DNA from: Bog-950 sp046329495
Lineage (GTDB): Bacteria > Bacteroidota > Bacteroidia > Chitinophagales > LD1
NCBI GenBank assembly: GCA_046329495.1
Contig: JAXLUO010000002.1
Coordinates: forward strand, 186,001-250,000
Length of the DNA stretch: 64,000 bases
Reading direction: 5' to 3'
Numbering within the stretch: position 1 is the stretch's first letter; each line of letters begins with the position of its first letter. The notes beneath the pieces are model-generated. The model saw only the letters and a program-made list of their open reading frames with translations. It searched no databases and was not told the DNA's origin. A program made the translations under genes and the position numbers. Shown piece by piece: positions 41,645 through 51,678 of this stretch.

Positions 41645-41977
41645 TTAGTCGCGGTGGATAAGGCGGTAGGTTTTAACCTGGTTGCCGGCCGTTACTTTCA
41701 GGAAATAAACGCCATTCTCGAGCTTTCTATCTGCCCCCGGTTCAATATTTATAACTCCATTTTGCTTGTATGTTACAACGTTCAACTTGTATAACGCATT
41801 ACCTAATACATCATATAATTCAACTGTAGCAAAATCATTTTCAGTTACCGGCAATTCTACTGTAACTTTATCGCGGAACGGATTTGGGTAAGCCTCCCCA
41901 AAAACCGTTTGTGCCATGCCTTTTTGAGAGAGAAAAAGCAGGGTAGCCGAAAACAGCAGGAGGTATATTTTTTTCAT
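41645..41977 (-). CDS. Signal peptide plus T9SS sorting domain, almost no cargo
   Basis: A 110-aa protein: signal peptide MKKIYLLLFSATLLFLSQKGMAQ, then at once a type A T9SS C-terminal domain (AYPNPFRDKVTVELPV ... VELYDVLGNALYKLN ... ENGVYFLKVTAGNQVKTYRLIHRD). There is no room for a functional cargo domain (about four residues). It could be a mini-substrate that competes for, or tests, the secretion machine, or a decayed remnant of a larger gene. Start and reading frame are clean, arguing against recent truncation. Confidence 0.88.
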   Translation of the reverse strand: MKKIYLLLFSATLLFLSQKGMAQTVFGEAYPNPFRDKVTVELPVTENDFATVELYDVLGNALYKLNVVTYKQNGVINIEPGADRKLENGVYFLKVTAGNQVKTYRLIHRD

Positions 41978-42141
41978 GGCGTTTGAATTATTGGTATATT
42001 GACTTAGATGCAGTTTTCGGGTTTATTCATAAAACCTGAAAACAGGGGTAAAAACTGTTAAAAACCGGGTCGGAGGGTTTGAAACATTTTACCCCCCAAA
42101 CAGTTTAAATCAGTAGATCGGGTATTGAAAATATTGGAAGG

Positions 42142-45100
42142 ATGCAACACCCCGGAACGTATTGCATCTATTGTTTAACGAAGAACAAGCAACGAGTGAG
42201 AAGGACATTTACGCTAATCTTTTTGTTATGCCTGGGGGTGTTTACCACTCTTAAAGCTCAGTTGAACTGCGCTTTTACCCCATCGGCTACGCAGGGTTGC
42301 CCGCCCTTTAATGTGGTTTTTACTCCGCAACAAACCGGTGGTGGCTATACGCATTACTGGGAGTTTGACAACGGCAACACCTCAACCAGCACTATACCAA
42401 CAGCCAGCTACAGTAGTTCGGGCATTTTTAACGTAATGCACGTTATTATCAGCGGTGCCCAGCGCGATACCTGCTACCAGCAGATACGCGTATTTGTGCC
42501 TGCAGCACCCGATTTTATATCGGCCGATAACAATGGTTGCGTGCAGCCCTGCCATATGGTGCACTTTACCAACACCAGCATACCCGGCGAAAGCCCTATT
42601 GCTGAAGCCGTATGGAACTTTGGCGACGGTGGCTTACCTATCAGCGCGTATAACGCGCAACACTGCTATTCAACCCCGGGCACTTATAACGTAACACTGA
42701 TTGTACGCGATACCAACAATTGCCAAACCAGTATTACCAAGCCTAATTTTGTAGTAATAGGCTCGGGTCCAACGGTGAATATTAACTCTACCACGCCTAC
42801 GCAATCGTGCACGGCACCAACAAATGTGGCGTTCACTTCATCGGGCTCCTCACCTAACGGGGCTATTAGCTACAGTTGGAATTTCGGTAACGGGTTTTCA
42901 TCGCAGCAAAACCCAACACAAGCGTTCCAAAGCGGCATTTACGACCCTTATGTTGTAGCAACCGACCCATTCGGTTGTCAGGATACGGCCTTTACGCATG
43001 TTGAAATTACTGTAGTGCAAGCAGGTTTTACAGCGAATACAACTAACGCCTGCTCAGGCATTGCCGTTCAGTTTACAGATACCTCAAACTTTGCCAGTTC
43101 GTGGGCATGGACCTTTGGCGACGGGGGGACTTCGTTTGCAAAGAACCCTACGCACACCTATAATGCTACCGGCACCTATACAGTAACCTTAACGGTAACT
43201 TATAACGGCTGCAGCGATAGCTACACGGCAACCAACTATATCAACGTAACCAATCCGGTACCGGTAAGCTTTACAGCACCTGATACATCGGACTGTGCAG
43301 CACCATTGACCATAAATTTTAGCAGTACGGCACCGGGTGCAGCAACCTATGCCTGGACGTTCGGCGATGGCGGTACTGACGCTACCGCTAACCCTGCGCA
43401 TACGTATAACGCAAACGGTGTTTATACGGTGTCGTTAAGCGTTACCAATAGCGCAGGCTGTGTTACAACACTTAGCAAACCGGCCTATATCCACATTGGG
43501 GATATTCATGCATTGTTTACAGCCGATTCAACACATGGCTGTGCACCTACACTTATACGTTTTACAAATGCCAGTACCTCTAACGGGCCAATAACCACCT
43601 ATGCATGGGACTTTGGCGATGGTGGCACGGCATCTACAGCTAACCCTTTCCATGTTTACACCAATGCAGGCACCTATGCAGTAACGTTAACCATAACTAA
43701 TGCAGAAGGTTGCACCAATAGCTACACACTGCCCGATAGTATTAAGATTGGTCAAGCGCTAACACCTGCATTTATTGCAAACCCGCTGATTCAGTGTATA
43801 GACCAGACTATAACGTTTACCAATAACACGCTTAACACAGGTCCGCAGACGACCTATTTGTGGAATTTCGGCGACGGACAAACCAGCACACAGTTTTCGC
43901 CAACGCACGAATATTCGGATACCGGACATTATGATATTACGTTAACCGTAATTAACCAGGGCTGCAGCGCTACACTTGTTAAACTGAAATACATTCAGAT
44001 TGTAGTACCACGCGCCGACTTTGTATTTAATTTTAACTGTGCCAGCCCTACTACAGTTGATTTTCGCGACACTTCGGTTGGCGCAGATTCGTGGTTTTGG
44101 GATTTTGGCGATGGCACAAGTTCTACACAACCGAGCCCTACGCATACCTTCCCGGCACAAGGAAATTATACCATAACCCTGGTAGTATATAATGCTACTA
44201 CCGGTTGTACGGATTCAACGAAAAAGCAGTTGCCTATAGGTACGCCAAGCGCAGGATTCGGAAGTAACGTTACAAGTGGATGTGCCAGTTTAACGGTTTC
44301 ATTCAGTGATTCATCGGTATTTGCCAGCGCATGGAACTGGGATTTTGGTGATGGAACACCTGTTAGCAATGCCCAGAAGCCGACGCACATTTACAGTGAT
44401 ACAGGTCGATACACAGTAACGCTAATTATTAATCCGGGACAGATATGTTCGGATACAGTAAGAAAAGTAAATTATATTACTGTTTACGGTACAAAACCCA
44501 GAATTGTAGCAGATCCTCCGCTTGGCTGTGTTCCGTTTACTTCGCAATTAAAAGATAGTAGCACAACCTATGCCGGAACGGTAGTAGCATGGACCTGGGT
44601 ATTTTCAGCCACGGATAGTTCCTTCGTTAAAAATCCAAGCTATACATTCACAAATGCGGGAGTTAGTGTAATTAGCTTACATACTGCAGACAACCATGGT
44701 TGCAAAGCCGTAGCATCGATGAGTATTACAGGACGATCGATTACGGCCTCATTTACTGCAGATAGCATTGCATGCCCCGGAGAAAGCATTCAGTTCAATA
44801 ATTTAACGACTAATACGGCTGCAGGAACGTTAAGCTATCAGTGGTTATTTGGTGATAATAGCAGTAGCACTTTAAGCAATCCTACACATGCTTATCTGCA
44901 ATCAGGTGCCTATTATCCGACACTTATTGTAACCAGCTCGGGTAGTTGCACAGATACTTTTGTGATGGCAACTCCTATACAAGTTGATACCCCTATTGCT
45001 GATTTTTATGTAACTAGTAATTTCTCTCCTTGTCCACCGTTCCCGGTTCAGTTTTATAACAGTACCAACCGCACCGATTTAAAATGGCTGTGGTATTTTG

Positions 45101-46725
45101 GCGATGGGGACACCAGCACGGCCTTTGAACCACTGCACGTTTACTTCTTCCCCGGTGATTATGATGTTACTTTAATTGCATGGGATAGCTCGGGTTGTGT
45201 TGATACTATCACTTATATTGACTTGATACGCGTGCGAGGGCCTATCGGTAATTTTACCTTAACGCCTGACAGCGGTTGCGTACCGCTCACGGTAAGTATC
45301 AGCGGATCGGTGCAATCAACGGTGCACATAGTTGCAGACTTAGGCGATGGTGTTTCATTTCAGGATACCATTGGATTAACACATACCTATAACAACGCGG
45401 GTAATTATTACCCTGTTTATACCTTAACCGATAGTGTAGGATGTGTAGTAGCATACCCTATTGATACCGTAGTAGTGGGCATCATCCCTTATCCGAACCT
45501 ACCACCAGACACCACGGTTTGCAAGGGAAATTATGTTCAGTTCAATGTTCCTGTTGGAGACTTCTTTCAGTGGAGTTCCAACCTGAGCCAAACTTATTTA
45601 ACCTGCGATACATGCCGCGATCCGGTAAGCATGGCACCAGATACTATTACTTATTATGTTACGGCCACCACCACCCTGGGCTGCCAGGCCAAGGACACGA
45701 TTACTGTGAATGTTGATGCTCTTCCGCAGATCTTTCCGGGTATTTCGTACCGGGTTTGTCCGGGGGATACGCTTCAGTTATCTGCCGGCCCTAATGTAAC
45801 GGCAGCTACGTGGACACCTAATATCTTTATTAATGATACAAACCTGGTTAACCCCCAAGTATGGCCACCTGATACTACTGTTTACCGCGTTACAGGAGCT
45901 AACGCAACGGGATGTACCATCTCGCGGATAGTAAGAGTGTATGCCATTACCAAAGTAGATGCCGATATTTTGGAAGATACGGTGTTAGTGTGCGAGGGCA
46001 CCAGCGTACCGTTACATGCGGTGCTTTATGAAGGCAGTGCTAATGACACCTCATTCTTTTGGCGCCCAGCTATTTATTTAAACGATAATACGTTACAAAG
46101 CCCTACGCTGATAGCACCACCGGGTGTGTATGATTATTCGGTAATTGTAAGTAGTTCAACCTGTTTACCTGATACGGATGTGGTGCATGTTACGATTGGT
46201 GCAACGCCCGACCTTGAAGCCGGCGATGACCAGACGGTAGCTGTTGGTACAACGATACAATTATATGCAGCTTCGCCAGGCAACATTACTTACTTATGGA
46301 AACCTACCACAGATAGTTTAAGTTGCACAAGTTGCCGCCGTCCGTTTATTACTGCTAACCAAACCCAAACTGTATATGTAAGTGCTATTAATGAGTTTGG
46401 TTGCAAGGCACTTGATTCGGTTCAGATACGTGTTGTAGGTTGTGATCCTAACTGGATCTTCATCCCTAACACCTTCACACCAAACGATGACGGATTGAAC
46501 GATAAGTTGTTTGTTCGCGGCATTGGTTTACGCAAACTGGAATACTTTAGGGTGTTTGACCGCTGGGGTCATTTGGTTTACGAAGGCAAAGATGTAAACG
46601 ATGGTTGGGACGGCAAGATAAACGGAAAGGCCGCAGAAATTGCCACCTATGTTTACCTGGTAAAAGGTGAATGCACCAGTGGTAACACGATAGAGAAACA
46701 AGGCAACGTTACGCTGATAAGATAA
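42142..46725 (+). CDS. Giant PKD-repeat surface protein with type B T9SS domain
   Basis: A 1527-aa exported protein. N-terminal signal (about 20-40: TFTLIFLLCLGVFTTLKAQ), then around thirteen PKD domains marked by a W-x-FGDG-type motif (AWTFGDGGTS, AWDFGDGGTA, NWDFGDGTPV, LWYFGDGDTS and others), followed by Ig-like segments with Cys pairs (about 1120-1440) and a type B gliding-associated C-terminal domain (FIPNTFTPNDDGLNDKLFVRGI ... YFRVFDRWGHLVYEG ... YVYLVKGEC). Such proteins are surface adhesins secreted by T9SS. A bidirectional terminator follows at 46745. Confidence 0.93.
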   Translation: MQHPGTYCIYCLTKNKQRVRRTFTLIFLLCLGVFTTLKAQLNCAFTPSATQGCPPFNVVFTPQQTGGGYTHYWEFDNGNTSTSTIPTASYSSSGIFNVMHVIISGAQRDTCYQQIRVFVPAAPDFISADNNGCVQPCHMVHFTNTSIPGESPIAEAVWNFGDGGLPISAYNAQHCYSTPGTYNVTLIVRDTNNCQTSITKPNFVVIGSGPTVNINSTTPTQSCTAPTNVAFTSSGSSPNGAISYSWNFGNGFSSQQNPTQAFQSGIYDPYVVATDPFGCQDTAFTHVEITVVQAGFTANTTNACSGIAVQFTDTSNFASSWAWTFGDGGTSFAKNPTHTYNATGTYTVTLTVTYNGCSDSYTATNYINVTNPVPVSFTAPDTSDCAAPLTINFSSTAPGAATYAWTFGDGGTDATANPAHTYNANGVYTVSLSVTNSAGCVTTLSKPAYIHIGDIHALFTADSTHGCAPTLIRFTNASTSNGPITTYAWDFGDGGTASTANPFHVYTNAGTYAVTLTITNAEGCTNSYTLPDSIKIGQALTPAFIANPLIQCIDQTITFTNNTLNTGPQTTYLWNFGDGQTSTQFSPTHEYSDTGHYDITLTVINQGCSATLVKLKYIQIVVPRADFVFNFNCASPTTVDFRDTSVGADSWFWDFGDGTSSTQPSPTHTFPAQGNYTITLVVYNATTGCTDSTKKQLPIGTPSAGFGSNVTSGCASLTVSFSDSSVFASAWNWDFGDGTPVSNAQKPTHIYSDTGRYTVTLIINPGQICSDTVRKVNYITVYGTKPRIVADPPLGCVPFTSQLKDSSTTYAGTVVAWTWVFSATDSSFVKNPSYTFTNAGVSVISLHTADNHGCKAVASMSITGRSITASFTADSIACPGESIQFNNLTTNTAAGTLSYQWLFGDNSSSTLSNPTHAYLQSGAYYPTLIVTSSGSCTDTFVMATPIQVDTPIADFYVTSNFSPCPPFPVQFYNSTNRTDLKWLWYFGDGDTSTAFEPLHVYFFPGDYDVTLIAWDSSGCVDTITYIDLIRVRGPIGNFTLTPDSGCVPLTVSISGSVQSTVHIVADLGDGVSFQDTIGLTHTYNNAGNYYPVYTLTDSVGCVVAYPIDTVVVGIIPYPNLPPDTTVCKGNYVQFNVPVGDFFQWSSNLSQTYLTCDTCRDPVSMAPDTITYYVTATTTLGCQAKDTITVNVDALPQIFPGISYRVCPGDTLQLSAGPNVTAATWTPNIFINDTNLVNPQVWPPDTTVYRVTGANATGCTISRIVRVYAITKVDADILEDTVLVCEGTSVPLHAVLYEGSANDTSFFWRPAIYLNDNTLQSPTLIAPPGVYDYSVIVSSSTCLPDTDVVHVTIGATPDLEAGDDQTVAVGTTIQLYAASPGNITYLWKPTTDSLSCTSCRRPFITANQTQTVYVSAINEFGCKALDSVQIRVVGCDPNWIFIPNTFTPNDDGLNDKLFVRGIGLRKLEYFRVFDRWGHLVYEGKDVNDGWDGKINGKAAEIATYVYLVKGECTSGNTIEKQGNVTLIR

Positions 46726-46744
46726 GTTTAAACATGCATAAAAT

Positions 46745-46769
46745 AAAAGAGGGCCATGGGCCCTCTTTT
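46745..46769. terminator. Bidirectional terminator between convergent genes
   Basis: AAAAGAGGGCC and GGCCCTCTTTT with a 3-base loop; flanked by A/T runs on both sides and placed between the convergent PKD and DUF58 genes. Confidence 0.88.
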
Positions 46770-46786
46770 ATTTTATGCTCTATTGA

Positions 46787-47704
46787 TTACAGCATCTTGG
46801 TTCGTTTCATAAGAAAAGGAAGCAAAACCTGGCGGAAATCGTTGTTAATATCAGCTTCCACAAAGTCGATTTGATATTGCCCGCAACGAAGTTTTAGTTC
46901 TTGTTCAAAACGATTCATTTGTTGCACATAATAGTCCTTAACCTGGTTGCTGTGCAGTTTTACCTTCTCCCCTGTTTCCATATCAATAAACTGGTAAGGA
47001 CGGTTTTCAAATTCAAACTCCAGTTCTTTGCTTTTATCAACGACGTGAAACAAAACAACCTCGTGCTTATTGTATTTAAGGTGTTGCAGGGCAGCAAAAA
47101 GTTTATCAGCACTACTGCGATCCATATTGTCGAACATATCGCTAAAGATGATGATCATGCTTCGCTTATGCACGGTATCAGCAATTTCGTGCAGGCTTTG
47201 GGCTGCGTTGGTGGTAACATTCAGCGGTGATTGCTGCAACAGATTTTCGAGATGCGCATACAACATTTGTTGATGTTTGGTGCTGCTTTTTGCACCGGTA
47301 TTTACCAGCACCTTATCGGTAAAGATGCTCAAACCTGCAGCATCGCGCTGGCGTTTAAGCAAGTTAATGAGCGCTGCAGCAGATAAGATGGAGAAGCGGA
47401 GTTTATTTGTTTTAGCACCGGCATCGCGCGGGAAATACATGCTGCTACTGCCATCGATTACGATTTGGCAGCGCAGGTTTGTTTCTTCCTCGTAGCGCTT
47501 TACAAACATTTTACCGGTGCGGGCATAGACCTTCCAATCGAGGTGGCGCGTGCTTTCGCCGGGATTGTAGAGGCGATGCTCGGCAAACTCAACCGAAAAA
47601 CCATGGAATGGTGACTTGTGCAAGCCAATAATGAAACCCTCCACTACCTGTTTGGCAAGAAGTTCAAGGTTTTCGATCTCGGGAAAATGCTGTTGTTCTA
47701 ACAT
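46787..47704 (-). CDS. DUF58-domain protein
   Basis: A 305-aa cytoplasmic protein of the DUF58/vWA-like class: YNPGESTRHLDWKVYARTGKMFVKRYEEE is the DUF58 signature and IVIDGSSSM is the metal-site-like DxSxS motif. In Bacteroidota such proteins usually go with a MoxR ATPase and vWA membrane proteins in the BatA/moxR cluster involved in stress tolerance; none of those genes is adjacent here. Next gene upstream is trxA. Confidence 0.9.
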   Translation of the reverse strand: MLEQQHFPEIENLELLAKQVVEGFIIGLHKSPFHGFSVEFAEHRLYNPGESTRHLDWKVYARTGKMFVKRYEEETNLRCQIVIDGSSSMYFPRDAGAKTNKLRFSILSAAALINLLKRQRDAAGLSIFTDKVLVNTGAKSSTKHQQMLYAHLENLLQQSPLNVTTNAAQSLHEIADTVHKRSMIIIFSDMFDNMDRSSADKLFAALQHLKYNKHEVVLFHVVDKSKELEFEFENRPYQFIDMETGEKVKLHSNQVKDYYVQQMNRFEQELKLRCGQYQIDFVEADINNDFRQVLLPFLMKRTKML

Positions 47705-47751
47705 CGGTAAACGGAATGCTAATTAACCAATATTGGTGTTATGGTTTTGCT

Positions 47752-47785
47752 AAAAATAAAAAAGGACAGCCAAATAGACTGCCCT
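47752..47785 (-). terminator. Terminator of trxA
   Basis: On the minus strand GGGCAG pairs with CTGTCC (one G-U pair), followed by six U residues; it lies 25 bases after the trxA stop. Confidence 0.75.
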
Positions 47786-47809
47786 TGTATTACTTGCCTA
47801 ATGCAATGC

Positions 47810-48130
47810 TTACGATAAATGCTTGCTAAGCATGGCCACCAGGTTGGCCTTTGGCACAGCGCCTACCTGCTTATCAACTACCTGACCGTTTTTAATGAAC
47901 AGGATGGTAGGAATGTTACGGATGCCGTATTTCATTGCCACTTCGGGGTTGTTATCTACATCCACCTTACCAACGATGGCCTTGCCTTCGTATTCTTTTG
48001 AAATTTCTTCGATGATTGGACCGATGGCCTTGCAAGGACCACACCATTCTGCCCAAAAATCTATAACTGCAACTTTGTTGCTATCCAGTACAGTGCTCTG
48101 GAAATTGCTATCGGTTAATTGAACTGCCAT
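47810..48130 (-). CDS. trxA: Thioredoxin
   Basis: A 106-aa thioredoxin with the active site WAEWCGPCK at about 27-35 and the cis-Pro in RNIPTILF. It reduces protein disulfides in the cytoplasm using thioredoxin reductase. Length is normal. A TAACTTTG -7-like box is at 48184-48191 on the minus strand. It is followed by a terminator, so it may be monocistronic. Glutathione peroxidase upstream in the same direction may depend on thioredoxin as reductant. Confidence 0.97.
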   Translation of the reverse strand: MAVQLTDSNFQSTVLDSNKVAVIDFWAEWCGPCKAIGPIIEEISKEYEGKAIVGKVDVDNNPEVAMKYGIRNIPTILFIKNGQVVDKQVGAVPKANLVAMLSKHLS

Positions 48131-48222
48131 AGTTTTTTTATGTTTTTAAAGTTTAAAATCAATTTTTCGCGAAAACGGGGTTACAAAGTTAACCCAGTTC
48201 AACAATATTCATGCCCGGCCAT

Positions 48223-48732
48223 TTATTTATTATCAACAGCCGATTTTGCCAATTCTCTTTCAATACAAGCGGTAATTTTGTCGTTTTCAGGGTATAGAAA
48301 CGGGTTAAAGAAGGTGACAATTTCGCCATTTCTATTAACAATATACTTATGAAAATTCCACCACGGATAGACCTTAAACCCCAGAATTGACGATTTGTCT
48401 GCTAAAAACCGGTAAAGGGGTTGCGCCTGTTTTCCACGCACATGGCCTTTGGCCATGAGCTTAAACGTAACACCATAGTTAACCTTACAGAACATTTCGA
48501 TTTTGTCAGCATCCTTGGGTTCCTGTTTAAAATCGTTACTGGGAAAGGCGAGTATTTCAAAGCCCTGGGGCTTATACCTCTGATAGATGGCCTCTAATTG
48601 AGCTAATTGCGGGGTTTGCCCGCATTTGCTGGCAATGTTAACCAGCAACAGCACTTTACCCTTATAAGCCTCCCAATCCAGTTTTTTGCCTGAAAGCTCA
48701 GTTAACTCAAAATCATAAATACGCATTGCCAT
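48223..48732 (-). CDS. Glutathione peroxidase family protein (Cys type)
   Basis: A 169-aa thiol peroxidase. The active-site region is NIASKCGQTPQLAQLEAIYQ, with Cys in place of selenocysteine; LAFPSNDFKQEP and the WNFHKYIVNRNG motif supply the catalytic Gln/Trp/Asn neighbourhood. Most bacterial members use thioredoxin rather than glutathione. It lies 92 bases upstream of trxA on the same strand, so co-regulation is likely. Either ATG 48732 or ATG 48726 could be the start. Confidence 0.92.
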   Translation of the reverse strand: MAMRIYDFELTELSGKKLDWEAYKGKVLLLVNIASKCGQTPQLAQLEAIYQRYKPQGFEILAFPSNDFKQEPKDADKIEMFCKVNYGVTFKLMAKGHVRGKQAQPLYRFLADKSSILGFKVYPWWNFHKYIVNRNGEIVTFFNPFLYPENDKITACIERELAKSAVDNK

Positions 48733-48790
48733 AACTACCTGAAGGTAGACGTGCGAGTGTCATTTTTATTGAAGACGGAGTTGTAAGCCC

Positions 48791-50866
48791 TTATTCGCAG
48801 GTTTTTTTGATGGCTTTTTGAGCCGCTACGTAACCCATATCGGCTGCTTTGGAAAGATCCAGACAGCCTTCCATCAATTCGTTGTTGCCTATCTTAGCAA
48901 GTCCGCGATAATAGTAGGCTGAAGGATCAGTTTCTTCAAAAATCAGGAAACGCGTGAAATCATCAATGGCCGATGCAAATTCCCGGTTCATGAGTTTAAC
49001 CTGTCCGCGCGCCTTGTAGGCATAATGATAGGTACGATTGAGGTTAATGACCTTATCGTAATTATAAGTGGCAGCATCGTACTGTTTCCAGTCGGTAAGA
49101 ATTTCCGCCTGCGCCATCAGGGCAAGCACATATTCGGGATTTAGTGAAAGCGCTTTTTCGTACTCCTTATATGCTTCGCTCTTGCGCTTCATTTTCTGAT
49201 AAAGACTACCCATGTTGTAAAACAGTTTGGGCTGCGTGCTATCAATGCTTGCGCAAATTTTATATTCCTTTAAAGCCAGGCCCTGCGAACCAAAAAGGTC
49301 ATCCATTTCAGCCATGGCAAACCATGCATTAAAGTGTCGCGGATATAATTCAACTGCCTTCTTCAGGTATTGTTCTGCATTACGGAAATTCTTTTCTCCG
49401 ATAGCCTTTTGCGCTCTGCGATAGAAAAATTCAGCCTTGATGTGTTTAATGCTATCGGCTGCAGCCAAGGCCATATCGCCAACGCTTTGAGTTGGCTTTT
49501 TGACTACCGGCTTAGTCACTGTATCCATTTGTGATATAACCGGCATTACGGCCTGTGTATCTACGGTGGCGGTATCCAATGCTTGCTGTGCCAATGGGTT
49601 TGTTACAGTATCTTTGTTAGCCACAGTATCAGTTAACACCATTACATGGCTGCTACTATCTTTATTACCGGCAGTAGAGTCTACAAACACACTTACAGGC
49701 TTTGAAGCCACCGTATCCTTAGGCGCCTTTTGCACTTTTATACTTTTAATAACCACTGAATCATGGGTATTCGGAATCTGGATTTTCATTACCATGCCTG
49801 TATCGGCAGGCACTACCAGTGGCTTTTGCAGGTGGGCCAAGCTTAAAGAGTCGATTATCGGATTTTCGGCTCTTGCCGTATCCCACTTACCCTTTCGTTT
49901 TTGATTTACGTCGGTTTCCGGATTCTGATTAACAGCGGTTTTAGTTTTAGCGCTGCTGATAGTGGGGCCCAGATCGTAAATAATAACCGTATCCATAGGG
50001 AAGTATTCCTTAAACTTATTCTTCCTCTTTTCGTTCCGTTTAACCTCTATCTTTTTGTTGTCATCTTTTGCAACATCATCCTTAATAGCAAGGGCTTCCA
50101 TTTGTTTGGTTTCCTCGCTTACGGTATCCACGGGTGTAAGTTGTGCTACCACCGAAGTATCTAAAACGGCTGTTACACTGTCGTTTTGTGCTTTGGCCAC
50201 GCTTTCGGGAGCAAGAATCTTGTTAAGAATAACCCGTTCGTTCTTTAGCTGCACCATTTCCTGCGTTAGGCTGTCCTGGATATGTTCCAGGTAGGGCATT
50301 AACAACACCTTATCGCGGGCACGTTTCATTTTCTGCAATAAAGCCTGAATGTTCTTTTCATCAACCGGTTTATCGCTTTCGGGAATATTAAGTGTATCGA
50401 TACTGGCTTGTATACCCTGCAGCATGGCCTCATTCATTTCCATCATTACATCCACCAGTGCCAGGCGATTGGTAGCTTCTTCGGTAGTAAGTGCAGGTAG
50501 AATGACCGGTTCTTCAGTTTTTTTGGCTTCCTCGCCATAAAGTAATTTGATAGCTGCGCTATCTAACTCAGGAGTTTTATGGACTACAACCGTTTCGGGA
50601 GTGTATTTGTAGCCTTTAGGGTAAACCGGAATTTTAATCCGCTGTCCGGGAACCAGGTCCTGATTTACATTCCTCAGTTTGTTGAGCTTAACAATGATTT
50701 GAGGATTAACAGAAAGTTTAGCAGCAACGGCGGTAACCTTAATTTGTTTTTTGATATCGTAGGTGCCTATTTTATAAGGAACACTATCCATTCCTACTTC
50801 CTGGGCATGCAAGCCCAAGCCAAGAAACATACATAACAATAACCACAGTAGGCCTAAATTCCGCAT
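48791..50866 (-). CDS. Exported LysM-like and TPR-repeat protein
   Basis: A 691-aa protein. Signal peptide MRNLGLLWLLLCMFLGLGLHAQ, then a LysM-like segment at about 35-85 (VTAVAAKLSVNPQIIVKLNKLRNVNQDLVPGQRIKIPV), a long Thr/Asp/Val-rich low-complexity linker (about 150-490), and six TPR units at the C terminus (AEFFYRRAQKAIGEKNFRNAEQYL to ASAIDDFTRFLIFEETDPSA). LysM suggests peptidoglycan contact and TPR a scaffold. ATG 50866 was chosen as it begins the signal peptide; upstream to 50911 has no similarity. Confidence 0.85.
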   Translation of the reverse strand: MRNLGLLWLLLCMFLGLGLHAQEVGMDSVPYKIGTYDIKKQIKVTAVAAKLSVNPQIIVKLNKLRNVNQDLVPGQRIKIPVYPKGYKYTPETVVVHKTPELDSAAIKLLYGEEAKKTEEPVILPALTTEEATNRLALVDVMMEMNEAMLQGIQASIDTLNIPESDKPVDEKNIQALLQKMKRARDKVLLMPYLEHIQDSLTQEMVQLKNERVILNKILAPESVAKAQNDSVTAVLDTSVVAQLTPVDTVSEETKQMEALAIKDDVAKDDNKKIEVKRNEKRKNKFKEYFPMDTVIIYDLGPTISSAKTKTAVNQNPETDVNQKRKGKWDTARAENPIIDSLSLAHLQKPLVVPADTGMVMKIQIPNTHDSVVIKSIKVQKAPKDTVASKPVSVFVDSTAGNKDSSSHVMVLTDTVANKDTVTNPLAQQALDTATVDTQAVMPVISQMDTVTKPVVKKPTQSVGDMALAAADSIKHIKAEFFYRRAQKAIGEKNFRNAEQYLKKAVELYPRHFNAWFAMAEMDDLFGSQGLALKEYKICASIDSTQPKLFYNMGSLYQKMKRKSEAYKEYEKALSLNPEYVLALMAQAEILTDWKQYDAATYNYDKVINLNRTYHYAYKARGQVKLMNREFASAIDDFTRFLIFEETDPSAYYYRGLAKIGNNELMEGCLDLSKAADMGYVAAQKAIKKTCE

Positions 50867-51022
50867 TACGATAACGAATGTATTTTTAAAGTACGACTCC
50901 CAAACCACCACTATTCCACAAGAACGAGGCCGAGTGTCCTAAACAAGTAATAACAAATGAAAAAAAACAAGTTGTGATAGCGTATGTGAAACGTTACGCA
51001 AACTGCCGGAGAGAAGTTACAC

Positions 51023-51313
51023 TCAGTATATTATCAGCTCCTTAACCACTTCACTCTCCAATTCGCGGTTAAGCAAGTCGCGCATTTTTTCGCGGCTGTA
51101 ATTTAACTCCTGCTTAAGGGGGGCATTTTCAATTTTTACGTAAAGTTTACCTCCTTTTAATGAAAGAGCTGAAGTGTAGCGTGCTATTGGTTTGCCCATT
51201 ATACGCTCCCACCCTTGCTTAATGCGTGTTTCGTCCATACGTGGTTTAAGACGTAACTCCTTAACCATCTGTTCAATAGCCTGACCTAATGTAATGCCGT
51301 TGGTGTAACGCAT
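51023..51313 (-). CDS. DUF721 (DciA-like) protein
   Basis: A 96-aa small protein of the DUF721 family: TLGQAIEQMVKELRLKPRMDETRIKQGWERIMGKPIARYTSALSLKGGKLYVKIENAPLKQEL is the typical core. DciA-type members load the replicative helicase in bacteria without DnaC; the Bacteroidota member here is short and lacks the long disordered extension of some DciA proteins. The role here is inferred from the family. Confidence 0.85.
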   Translation of the reverse strand: MRYTNGITLGQAIEQMVKELRLKPRMDETRIKQGWERIMGKPIARYTSALSLKGGKLYVKIENAPLKQELNYSREKMRDLLNRELESEVVKELIIY

Positions 51314-51414
51314 AGTAACGCTAATATACCCCGTTTTGAGATACTAACAGGCAATTCAATGGCCAAAAGACCGCCGAAGAAATGCTAAGAGGGAAAATGA
51401 TGAATTTGAATGAC

Positions 51415-51615
51415 TTATTGGGCTGTGCACTTATAACCTTGCGCTTCGTAAGCGTCGATGGTCATTTTAAGCCCGGCACTTTTATCGGGAAAATCTTTTG
51501 GGCAATATTCGCGTACATCGGAATTACCAAAATCGCACTTATAACATTTGCTACAAGATGTAAATTGCACCAAAATGGCGAAAGCCACTAAAACGATAAT
51601 TCCAACTTTTTTCAT
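51415..51615 (-). CDS. Cys-rich small lipoprotein (66 aa)
   Basis: N-terminal hydrophobic signal with lipobox FTSC at about residue 21 and a mature part with more cysteines (CSKCYKCDFGNSDVREYCPKDF and YKCTAQ), suggesting disulfides or metal binding. Function unknown. It is divergent from the M16-like gene at 51679. Confidence 0.72.
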   Translation of the reverse strand: MKKVGIIVLVAFAILVQFTSCSKCYKCDFGNSDVREYCPKDFPDKSAGLKMTIDAYEAQGYKCTAQ

Positions 51616-51678
51616 GAACCGGTTCTTTTAAGCAAAACAAATTTGAAAGAAAGAATTGTATTTCCAAAATTTGCCCGC

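Noticed and set aside
46787..47704. Complete BatA/moxR stress operon
   Set aside because: Only the DUF58 gene is present; neighbours are a PKD protein and thioredoxin.
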